32,310 nucleotides of DNA, from assembly GCA_020346225.1 (NCBI GenBank), contig CP070777.1, positions 1,962,959-1,995,268 of the forward strand. Reading direction: 5' to 3'. This document shows positions 8,101 to 13,377 of the stretch, piece after piece. Made by a program: the position numbers and the translations under genes. The stretch is from Candidatus Zixiibacteriota bacterium. Lineage in GTDB: Bacteria > Zixibacteria > MSB-5A5 > GN15 > FEB-12. Positions within the stretch are counted from its first letter, which is position 1. Each line of letters opens with the position of its first letter. Under the pieces are notes generated by a model. The model saw only the letters and a list, made by a program, of their open reading frames with translations, searched no databases and was not told the origin of the DNA.

Positions 8101-9253
8101 TTCGCTGAGCGTACAGGTTGACCGTCGCACCGGCGACTCGGCAGGGGCTCAGGCGAATGGAAAAAAGGCCGTCGAGATAGCCGAGAATATCGGTGATGTT
8201 GACATAATAGTGGAGGCGCGAAACCGGCTCGGACTGGCATACTGGAGTGGGGGCAAATTCGACAAAGCCGCGGAGAGTTATCAAAAGGCTATTGCCGCGG
8301 CCGAGGACAATCGTCTTCAGCTGGCCCTGATGCAAAATAACCTGGCACTGATTGAGCAGGATCGGGGGCATTTTGTTGCGGCGGAGCGTCTTTTCACCCA
8401 GGCTCTCGACACTTTCAGGAGCGTCGGCGACCGACGCAATGAAGCTTACTCGTCGGGAAACCTATCCAACCTGTGCCGCATATTCGGTAAACTTACGCAG
8501 GCCAAAGAACTTCTGCGGCAGGCTGATCTGATATTCGAGCGGATCGGTGATCGGCATTCCCACATGTACATCGTCGGTAACCTGGGCGACCTGGATCTCA
8601 TGCTGGGCAAGATGACACGGGCCGAAAGCCGGTTTTCCGAAGTGGCGGAGTTCGCCCGCGAGGTGGACGACAGGGAATTGATTTCGGAGTGCGAGGTTCG
8701 CTTCGGCGAGCTGGCCTTCTTTTCGGGTGATATCACCGAGGCGGAAAGCAGGTACCGCAAAGCCGTCAGCATCGCCGAGGAAATCGGTGCCGTGGAGTAT
8801 CTGGCCCGAGGCAGCATCGGTCTGGCCCGTCTGCTGATTGGCGAACGGGACCACGGCCGGGCCATTGAAATGATAGAAAAGCTCTCAGCCGCCGCCCGTG
8901 CCCATAACCTGGTGCTGGCCGAGCATGAGGCCCAGTTTCTCACCGGGGAGCATCATCGCATACAGAAGGACAACTCCCTCGCCGCCGATTGCTACCTGAA
9001 GGCCCTGGCCTACGGCCGGGAACAAAACCTCTTCGAATTGGTCCTGAAGGCGGCGGCTCGATTGTACGAAACCAGCCCGACGCATCTGGAAGAAGCCGCC
9101 ACTATTATAAGGAGCGGTCGGGACGATTTCATCGCCGACAACAGTGTTACCAGCTGGGAGCAGTTCGTTGGCGCGCCTTACTTTTCATACTTCTCCAAAA
9201 CGCTCAAGGAACTCCTGCCCCGAAAACAGTGGACCGAGGCCGAGACCGTGTAG
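5168..9253 (+). CDS. Soluble adenylyl cyclase-like protein: tandem class III cyclase domains, P-loop NTPase, TPRs
   Basis: This 1361-aa protein has the layout of animal soluble adenylyl cyclase (ADCY10): two class III cyclase domains, a STAND/AAA-type NTPase and a long TPR tail, with no membrane segment. C1 (about 38-185) keeps both metal Asp residues, D45 (CIDASGFT) and D95, plus K91 in DVLKFAGDALWAF, but has Gly166 where the transition-state Asn should be. C2 (about 262-405) has the opposite pattern. VVLFANFANN lacks the first Asp, while N382 and R386 of GINLAARLM are present. Together they make one complete composite site. Walker A is GVTGVGKST (476-484), Walker B is VVVIDDFD (near 592), and TPR-like helices fill about 870-1330. 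It most likely makes cAMP. It ends in TAG and is the last gene of the kinase-DUF3307 operon. Confidence 0.93.
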   Translation: MGKRETYHSNLLPYIPRTIADWYRTSPAGEKHVLSRHEGIIVCIDASGFTVLTRRLSSRGKEGPEILTGVLNRFFEAISGVIFRYGGDVLKFAGDALWAFMPDNLRLADFFGSLLVALDSVNSCDLLAGGAPLKIHVGAETGGFYLASMGDADVRLEAEPVGNILGVVYRACDTAGDNEFAVGPALTGRHEGSHLLTPTDNNFSLVLPNREGSGPFTGEGAPDGESAQPDDLDFLTPYIAQDVLRKIRTSAPSMSVQGEHRQVVVLFANFANNFGRRGDDPGEAITALNHKLKTAFEIIRRYHGSIARIDPYGRGHKLLVLFGAPTKRENDEINALMCATGLINLADDSFRIRIGLAIGTLFCGDVGATSRREYTVMGEGINLAARLMSKTSWKEILVGDTLRSRLPEEVITERVTLSLKGIGEAAVCHRFVGISEKSRRRQAGFTTIGQQTQADGLAAIWKETLGGAKRLVMVTGVTGVGKSTLVDNFVAQVAGDGGFNLECKNSLLFARGWLTRKLLEGLLRNNARHQTESVEDFVAAGVGENWLPLFADVLRSRAAENAWTTGLTPELRTAKTAELFRDLVTAAVGGPQVVVIDDFDLADESFRALVMSLDEIPGDLPLMLVLVAREAAGPLSDGDHVGGFVKLRVEEPSEEEWWRFFDEQFEPGKRERELFERILDASKGNPHFIMQFLDNCRQSSQMVKNAVTGRWELADSGIQVSVPSNLASLHLSLFDGLPEIQRTILKAAAVSVGNFSAKLIGNVVTELPQDEIDDCLHKLTEADLLQHESQKKRFSFTHTSMRQAVYECIPKSQVRSLHLHYAGVAENKGTGDHANLLAYHFYRAGHWRKGFKYSLKAAVQSFDNRALTESAGYFGQCAEIIDSGRDSEVAVADKLEFFNRFSEFLVHEGKYAEAYRAARCWRRAGRADKRTRDCLMAAVTTALLMFRQSRYARSRQVLQAVLKAAAQHGDQKVLARAYSLSVQVDRRTGDSAGAQANGKKAVEIAENIGDVDIIVEARNRLGLAYWSGGKFDKAAESYQKAIAAAEDNRLQLALMQNNLALIEQDRGHFVAAERLFTQALDTFRSVGDRRNEAYSSGNLSNLCRIFGKLTQAKELLRQADLIFERIGDRHSHMYIVGNLGDLDLMLGKMTRAESRFSEVAEFAREVDDRELISECEVRFGELAFFSGDITEAESRYRKAVSIAEEIGAVEYLARGSIGLARLLIGERDHGRAIEMIEKLSAAARAHNLVLAEHEAQFLTGEHHRIQKDNSLAADCYLKALAYGREQNLFELVLKAAARLYETSPTHLEEAATIIRSGRDDFIADNSVTSWEQFVGAPYFSYFSKTLKELLPRKQWTEAETV

Positions 9254-9319
9254 GTCATTCCCCTCACTTTTAGTCGTTTCGTCCCGATTGTTCAAACTCT
9301 CCGGTCGGACATTCAAAAC

Positions 9320-9335
9320 TTGCACACCCGGCTAA
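9320..9335 (+). promoter_or_regulatory. Putative enhancer-binding-protein site 1 (TTGCA-N6 dyad)
   Basis: TTGCACACCCGGCTAA is the first of four related 16-bp imperfect dyads (consensus TTGCAC-N4-CTGYAA). It is preceded by TTCAAAAC, shared with copy 2. The TTGC start lies exactly 78 bp before the -24 GG at 9398, near -100 relative to the inferred transcription start. That is a normal distance for a sigma-54 activator. This copy has the weakest right half. Confidence 0.65.
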
Positions 9336-9396
9336 GCTGCTGCCGCCCAGCAGACTGTCCTTCTTCGCCCACCTTTCGTGTGGATTTTTCATTCAA

Positions 9397-9412
9397 TGGC
9401 CTCACGGTTGCT
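9397..9412 (+). promoter_or_regulatory. Sigma-54-type promoter of lipoprotein gene 1
   Basis: TGGCCTCACGGTTGCT has the -24 GG (9398-9399) and -12 GC (9410-9411) separated by exactly 10 bases, with TTGC, as in the RpoN consensus TGGCAC-N5-TTGCW. The inferred transcription start near 9423 gives a leader of about 83 nt to the ATG at 9506. Just upstream is the shared box GTGTGGATTTTTCA. Confidence 0.75.
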
Positions 9413-9505
9413 TCACTGTGAAACAAATCGAAAGGCTGACTCAGTAGCCAGGGACGAGAGTAGAAGACACATAATTAGAATAGGTAGGCACGAAAGGAGC
9501 GCACC

Positions 9506-10090
9506 ATGAGAGACCTAAGCTGCAACCGGGGGCTTGTTGGGTGGCGTTTGATAACGCCCGTTCTGATAGCCTTGTTGCTGGGAGCCACATTCTGGCTATC
9601 GGGGTGCAGCAACGGACCGCTGGAGGTGAACACCACCGAAAGTGAAACCAGCTTCTTCGACCTCCCCTTTGACGAAGTCGAATTCACCAAAGGTGGAAAG
9701 ACGTACGACGGCATCTACTACGCCGATGACTACATCAAGGCTGACGAAGGGGGCTTGCTGACGGTAACCCATCGAGGGGCAACGTTTACGTTCGAAGTTA
9801 TGCCCAACTCAATTTCGGACGACATGTTGATTACCCTCGTGGTTTACGTCGTTGAAGACACACCGGAGCAGACCACGATAATATACGAGTTTGGCCCCGA
9901 TGGCCTGGTCTTCTCAGAGCCGGCTATCCTGACGCTGGAGGCCGAGGCTGTTACCGGTGAAGGATCCGATTCGGTCGACTGGTACTACCTCGATAGAGGC
10001 CGGTGGATGTATCAGGGCTCCTTCCATGCGGAGAAGGACGGCAAGATCAGAATCCAAATGGAACACTTTTCCCGGTGGGGAACTGACTAA
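9506..10090 (+). CDS. ZU5-like lipoprotein, paralogue 1 of 4
   Basis: This exported lipoprotein has 194 aa. A signal peptide ends in the lipobox LSGC with lipidated Cys34. The mature protein begins with a linker containing the family signature SFFDLPFDEVEF. It continues into one predicted beta-sandwich domain with ADEGGLL, IIYEFGPDGLVFSEPAIL, and a closing HFSRWGTD. The PDGLxFSxPAxL pattern is typical of ZU5-like domains in bacterial surface proteins. Molecular function is unknown. A ribosome site (AAAGGAG) precedes the ATG. The gene has its own sigma-54-type promoter and terminator, so it is a single-gene transcript. It differs from the others in lacking the LxWLNExT motif, having DWYYLDRGRW instead. 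I cannot tell which membrane it sits in. Confidence 0.9.
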   Translation: MRDLSCNRGLVGWRLITPVLIALLLGATFWLSGCSNGPLEVNTTESETSFFDLPFDEVEFTKGGKTYDGIYYADDYIKADEGGLLTVTHRGATFTFEVMPNSISDDMLITLVVYVVEDTPEQTTIIYEFGPDGLVFSEPAILTLEAEAVTGEGSDSVDWYYLDRGRWMYQGSFHAEKDGKIRIQMEHFSRWGTD

Positions 10091-10162
10091 AGAGGAGGAA
10101 ACAACCGGTCATACAATTTGACAATCATCAGAGTCACACTGAAACCAGCTAACTTTCAAGAC

Positions 10163-10193
10163 CCCGGGGCCAGGCGGCCCCGGGTTTTCTTTT
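10163..10193 (+). terminator. Intrinsic terminator of lipoprotein gene 1
   Basis: A perfect 9-bp GC stem (CCCGGGGCC at 10163-10171, GGCCCCGGG at 10176-10184) with a 4-base loop is followed by TTTTCTTTT. It lies 72 bases after the stop. Confidence 0.9.
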
Positions 10194-10206
10194 GGCCTTC
10201 CTTCGG

Positions 10207-10257
10207 CCCCGATCGCGGGGTCGGAGGCACCGCCCACCCGCCCCACAATCTGTGGGG
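10207..10257. repeat. Two small perfect hairpins between terminator 1 and promoter 2
   Basis: CCCCG-ATCG-CGGGG (10207-10220) and CCCCACA-ATC-TGTGGGG (10241-10257) follow the terminator. Neither has a clear T-run, so they may be back-up termination or mRNA-end structures. I see nothing else between here and the dyad at 10321. Confidence 0.5.
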
Positions 10258-10320
10258 TAAATCCCATATAAGAGAGCCGAATAACCCGGCGTTTCGTTTC
10301 TGAACGCAAACTTTCAAAAC

Positions 10321-10336
10321 TTGCACAGGGCCGCAA
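10321..10336 (+). promoter_or_regulatory. Putative enhancer-binding-protein site 2 (TTGCA-N6 dyad)
   Basis: TTGCACAGGGCCGCAA is a dyad (TTGC/GCAA) preceded by the same TTCAAAAC found at copy 1. Its TTGC starts exactly 78 bp before the -24 GG at 10399. Confidence 0.7.
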
Positions 10337-10397
10337 CAACCTTATCGGCAAAAGGATACGTCGCACTTTGGCTGCCCCGTGTTGAATTCTCCCCCAC

Positions 10398-10413
10398 CGG
10401 TCTGGTTCTTGCT
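10398..10413 (+). promoter_or_regulatory. Sigma-54-type promoter of lipoprotein gene 2
   Basis: CGGTCTGGTTCTTGCT has GG (10399-10400) and GC (10411-10412) separated by 10 bases, with TTGC kept. The -24 half is the least canonical of the four. The inferred leader is about 81 nt. Confidence 0.65.
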
Positions 10414-10504
10414 GAAACGATACCATGAACATACATGAAACCAGGTTCCACTGGCGGGAGCAGGTTTTGAGAGGCACGATGGCATTACGTTAGGAGGGCA
10501 AGCC

Positions 10505-11206
10505 ATGAGAAAAGCAGATACACGATCGAGGGCACTAAATGGGGGCATGATAGTATCGTTTCTTATAGTCCCGATGTTGGTGGGTGCACTGTTCATTTCC
10601 GGCTGCGGAGATACTTCGCTCATGCCGGAAGCGGATGATTCTTACGGCGATGGGACAAGTTTCTTTGAACGGCCCTTCGACGCCGATGCACTGGCCAAAC
10701 CGTCCTATTCTGACATCGACACGTCATATGTAGTCGTAGAATATCTGGAGGCTGCCGAAGGAGGCGTGCTTCTTATGGACGGTGCTGAAGATTTGTCGAC
10801 CGCGGAGGCGCTTGTAATTCAGGCCGAGTCTTTCGTGGCTGACACAACTTTTGTTGTCGAGGTCATCAAGATTGTTACCATTGACGGCGAATCACCGATT
10901 ATATACGAATTTCAGCCCGACGGCCTTCAGTTCTCGAAGCCGGCTATACTGAGAGTGAACGCCTGGGCAGATTTCGGTCATAAGGCCACCAAGGTCAGGT
11001 TGTTCTGGTTAAACGAAGTTACCAGCGAGTGGGAGCTCCAGGCGGAGACCCAGGTCGACCCGGAAACCGGAATGGCCTATTTCGACTGCCTCGACCACTT
11101 CTCCAAGTGGGGCACGGACGACGGAGGCTCGAGTACCAATGAGCCGTCCGGCCCTGATGACGGCAGCGGCAGCGGCGGAGGCGGTACCAAACCGACCGGC
11201 ACGTAG
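10505..11206 (+). CDS. ZU5-like lipoprotein, paralogue 2 of 4, with Gly/Ser-rich tail
   Basis: This 233-aa lipoprotein has the lipobox ISGC at Cys34, the same position as in paralogues 1 and 3. Family motifs appear in order: SFFERPFDADALAKP, AAEGGVLL, IIYEFQPDGLQFSKPAIL, FGHKATKVRLFWLNEVTSEWE, and HFSKWGTD. Unlike its relatives it continues for about 30 residues in a low-complexity tail rich in Gly, Ser and Pro (DDGSGSGGGGTKP), probably a flexible extension. The ATG at 10505 has TTAGGAGGGCAAGCC directly upstream, a strong ribosome site. It is transcribed alone from a sigma-54-type promoter and ends in TAG ahead of a T-rich terminator. Function is unknown. Confidence 0.9.
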   Translation: MRKADTRSRALNGGMIVSFLIVPMLVGALFISGCGDTSLMPEADDSYGDGTSFFERPFDADALAKPSYSDIDTSYVVVEYLEAAEGGVLLMDGAEDLSTAEALVIQAESFVADTTFVVEVIKIVTIDGESPIIYEFQPDGLQFSKPAILRVNAWADFGHKATKVRLFWLNEVTSEWELQAETQVDPETGMAYFDCLDHFSKWGTDDGGSSTNEPSGPDDGSGSGGGGTKPTGT

Positions 11207-11230
11207 AATACACGCAAAGAGTTATAGAAG

Positions 11231-11259
11231 AGGGCAGGCAGAGCGCCTGTCCTTTTTTT
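11231..11259 (+). terminator. Intrinsic terminator of lipoprotein gene 2
   Basis: The stem AGGGCAGGC (11231-11239) pairs with GCCTGTCCT (11245-11253) through one G:T pair. A run of T residues to 11259 follows. Confidence 0.88.
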
Positions 11260-11409
11260 GCTTTCTTTATTAAGGGGCCGTGAGGCGAAGGCATCTTGGC
11301 TTAGACACTGAAGCGCAAGCGGCGTGGCTCCAATAGACTGCTGGTATCTCCCCACACATTCGAGTGAATATCAGGGTGGCTGGCCTATAATCGGATAGCC
11401 TGTCAGTTA

Positions 11410-11425
11410 TTGCGCACTGCTGTAA
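11410..11425 (+). promoter_or_regulatory. Putative enhancer-binding-protein site 3 (TTGCG-N6 dyad)
   Basis: TTGCGCACTGCTGTAA is the dyad copy with one change in the left half (G for A) and a good right half (TGTAA). Its TTGC starts exactly 78 bp before the -24 GG at 11488. The TTCAAAAC flank of copies 1 and 2 is degenerate here (GTCAGTTA). Confidence 0.65.
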
Positions 11426-11486
11426 GCCGTTGTCTCACGGTGACAAGACGGCGCGATGCCGGAGGCGGTGTGGGTTTTTCGCTCAG

Positions 11487-11502
11487 CGGCCCACAGCTTG
11501 CT
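11487..11502 (+). promoter_or_regulatory. Sigma-54-type promoter of lipoprotein gene 3
   Basis: CGGCCCACAGCTTGCT has GG (11488-11489) and GC (11500-11501) with a 10-base gap. It is preceded by GTGTGGGTTTTTCGCTCA, matching the box at promoter 1. The downstream TTCAATTTGAAAC also resembles promoter 1 (TTCACTGTGAAAC). The inferred leader is about 81 nt. Confidence 0.75.
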
Positions 11503-11593
11503 TCAATTTGAAACGGAGAAAGCCGGACTGCTGCGGGCCGGCTGACGAATTGTGAAAGTAGACGGAAAGACATAATTGAGAAAGGAAGGCGCT

Positions 11594-12208
11594 ATGTTTG
11601 CCAGGCGCATTCAATCAAGGGCTGCCAAGTGGGGCTTGCTGGCGTCGATGCTGGCGGCCTTCGCTTTGTTCTCCGGCCTGTATCTGCCGGGGTGCAGCGA
11701 TAACCCGGCCGGCTCTTCAGATGTCACCGAATCGGGGGAGACGAGCTTCTTCGACCTGCCATTCGATGAGGTGGAGCTGGCCAAGAAAGTCGCGGATCCC
11801 ACGACATTGGTAACTGTCGCTCTCGGCGAGCAGGATATAATCGCCGCGGATGGAGGTCTCATCACACTGGTTTCCGTCGGCACCAGCGCCACACAGGAGC
11901 TGCTGGTTCCGGAGAATACTCTTCCGTATGACGTTACCATCTCGATTGAGCTTTTGAGGCTGGAGAGCAAGAAGAGTCGCGACGTAACGTTAATCTACGA
12001 ATGTTTGCCCGACGGATTGGTATTCACGCAGCCAGCCATTCTGAAGCTGGACCTGGTGAAGACTCTGGGCAAGAAAGCTACCTGCGCCCACATGTACTGG
12101 TTGAACCCGGTGACCAATCAGTGGGAATCCCAGGGCGACTACTATCCGGACGCTGCAGGTTTCGTCTATTTGCCCTTCTGGCACTTCTCGCGATGGGGTG
12201 TTGATTGA
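11594..12208 (+). CDS. ZU5-like lipoprotein, paralogue 3 of 4
   Basis: This lipoprotein has 204 aa, counted from the ATG at 11594. That ATG has AGGAAGG six bases upstream and places the lipobox (LPGC) Cys at residue 34, as in paralogues 1 and 2. An upstream in-frame TTG at 11576 is therefore rejected. Motifs are TSFFDLPFDEVELAKK, ADGGLI, LIYECLPDGLVFTQPAIL, LGKKATCAHMYWLNPVTNQWE, and HFSRWGVD. The first motif is nearly identical to paralogue 1, while the WLNxVT motif groups it with 2 and 4. It is a single-gene transcript with its own promoter and terminator. Function is unknown; export and lipidation are the secure predictions. Confidence 0.9.
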   Translation: MFARRIQSRAAKWGLLASMLAAFALFSGLYLPGCSDNPAGSSDVTESGETSFFDLPFDEVELAKKVADPTTLVTVALGEQDIIAADGGLITLVSVGTSATQELLVPENTLPYDVTISIELLRLESKKSRDVTLIYECLPDGLVFTQPAILKLDLVKTLGKKATCAHMYWLNPVTNQWESQGDYYPDAAGFVYLPFWHFSRWGVD

Positions 12209-12249
12209 CCAGAAGCAATACCAGTTCATTGAATCTACAAACCATATTC

Positions 12250-12282
12250 CCCCGGGGCCGTCAGGCTCCGGGGCTTTCTTTT
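12250..12282 (+). terminator. Intrinsic terminator of lipoprotein gene 3
   Basis: CCCCGGGGCC (12250-12259) pairs with GGCTCCGGGG (12264-12273) through one G:T pair, with loop GTCA. TTTCTTTT follows. Stem and tail are very like terminator 1. Confidence 0.88.
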
Positions 12283-12382
12283 GGATCCCGGGGTTGGCCG
12301 CAGTCACCACTCTATAGGACGCGGTCAATATTTCTCTTGATTTCAGCGACCCGTGAAACCCCTGCACGGCTGTCGTCAAATC

Positions 12383-12398
12383 TTGCACATCACTGTAA
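12383..12398 (+). promoter_or_regulatory. Putative enhancer-binding-protein site 4 (TTGCA-N6-TGTAA dyad)
   Basis: TTGCACATCACTGTAA is the most symmetrical copy apart from copy 2, with TTGCA opposed to TGTAA. It is preceded by GTCAAATC, resembling TTCAAAAC at copies 1 and 2. Its TTGC starts exactly 78 bp before the -24 GG at 12461. Confidence 0.7.
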
Positions 12399-12459
12399 TC
12401 TATTGAGCCCTTTAACACTAGGTCGACCGGCCGCCTGCGCCTGTGGATAATTCACTCAT

Positions 12460-12475
12460 AGGCCTACCCCTTGCA
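12460..12475 (+). promoter_or_regulatory. Sigma-54-type promoter of lipoprotein gene 4
   Basis: AGGCCTACCCCTTGCA has GG (12461-12462) and GC (12473-12474) spaced by 10 bases. It is preceded by CTGTGGATAATTCACTCA, matching the box of promoters 1 and 3. The inferred leader is about 79 nt. Confidence 0.72.
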
Positions 12476-12564
12476 CCACAAGACGACGGCGTTGTGGATA
12501 TTTCCCGCCCTCTCTGAAATTACGGGAAAGGGTTTCTGTCTCAGATACGGAAGAGGAGGACGCG

Positions 12565-13212
12565 ATGAGGAAGTTACTTACGCGGAAGATACCGAGCAAG
12601 TGGAGCATACTGATAACTCTATCGGCCCTGGTGGTCTTTGTCGGGGCCGTGCTGGTTCTGTCGGGCTGTAGCAACGACGGGATGCTTTCGGATGTGCCGG
12701 ATTCGACCGGCGACGATCCGAGTTTCTTCGACCAGCCCTATGACCCCGGCGCCCTGGCCAAACGAAGCGATATCAGCGATATCCAGTTCGACTCAGCCCA
12801 GGCCTATGTTCGGGCTGACGAGGGCGGCATGCTGGTACTGGGCGACGATGCCAACGTCGCAGCTCTTGTATTTCTGCCGGGCTCCGTTTCACAGGACACG
12901 CTGATCAGCGTCGAAATCACCAGCCTGGCGACGACGGCCGGTGAGACGCCGGTGATATGGGATTTCAAGCCCGACGGCCTTCAGTTCAGCCGTCCGACTA
13001 TCGTGCGCCTGAACGCCGCGGAGCTGTTCGGAACGTCCACGTCGTCAGTCACTCTATACTGGCTGAACGAGGCGACGCACGAATGGGAACCTGAGCAGGT
13101 AAGCGAGGTCGATAGCGAAGGTGTCGTCTGTCTGGAGCTCAAGCACTTTTCCAGCTACGCCGCAGGAGAGAAAAATGGAGACGACAATGTCGGAAGTGAA
13201 GCCGCCAAGTAG
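12565..13212 (+). CDS. ZU5-like lipoprotein, paralogue 4 of 4
   Basis: This 215-aa lipoprotein has the lipobox LSGC at Cys35. Motifs are PSFFDQPYDPGALAKR, ADEGGMLVL, VIWDFKPDGLQFSRPTIVRL, LFGTSTSSVTLYWLNEATHEWE, and a degraded closing motif (HFSSYAAG in place of HFSRWG). A short charged tail follows. It is closest to paralogue 2 by the shared GALAK/DALAK and KPDGLQFS patterns. AGAGGAGGACGCG before the ATG is a good ribosome site. It stops with TAG and is followed by its own terminator, after which a gene on the opposite strand converges. Function is unknown. Confidence 0.9.
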   Translation: MRKLLTRKIPSKWSILITLSALVVFVGAVLVLSGCSNDGMLSDVPDSTGDDPSFFDQPYDPGALAKRSDISDIQFDSAQAYVRADEGGMLVLGDDANVAALVFLPGSVSQDTLISVEITSLATTAGETPVIWDFKPDGLQFSRPTIVRLNAAELFGTSTSSVTLYWLNEATHEWEPEQVSEVDSEGVVCLELKHFSSYAAGEKNGDDNVGSEAAK

Positions 13213-13272
13213 CGGGACCGGCCCGATCACATGACAGAAGATCGAAAAGACTGAATAAAGCGGAATAATCCG

Positions 13273-13299
13273 GGGCACGCCACCAGCGTGCCCTTTTTT
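13273..13299 (+). terminator. Intrinsic terminator of lipoprotein gene 4
   Basis: GGGCACGC (13273-13280) pairs perfectly with GCGTGCCC (13286-13293), with loop CACCA and then TTTTTT. It lies 60 bases after the stop and protects against the convergent gene. Confidence 0.92.
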
Positions 13300-13377
13300 C
13301 ATCTCGGTTTCGCGGAACGTCGCCACCACCGATGCCCCGGTGTGGTTGCAACCTCCGGAGCAGAAAATCTCCCCGCG

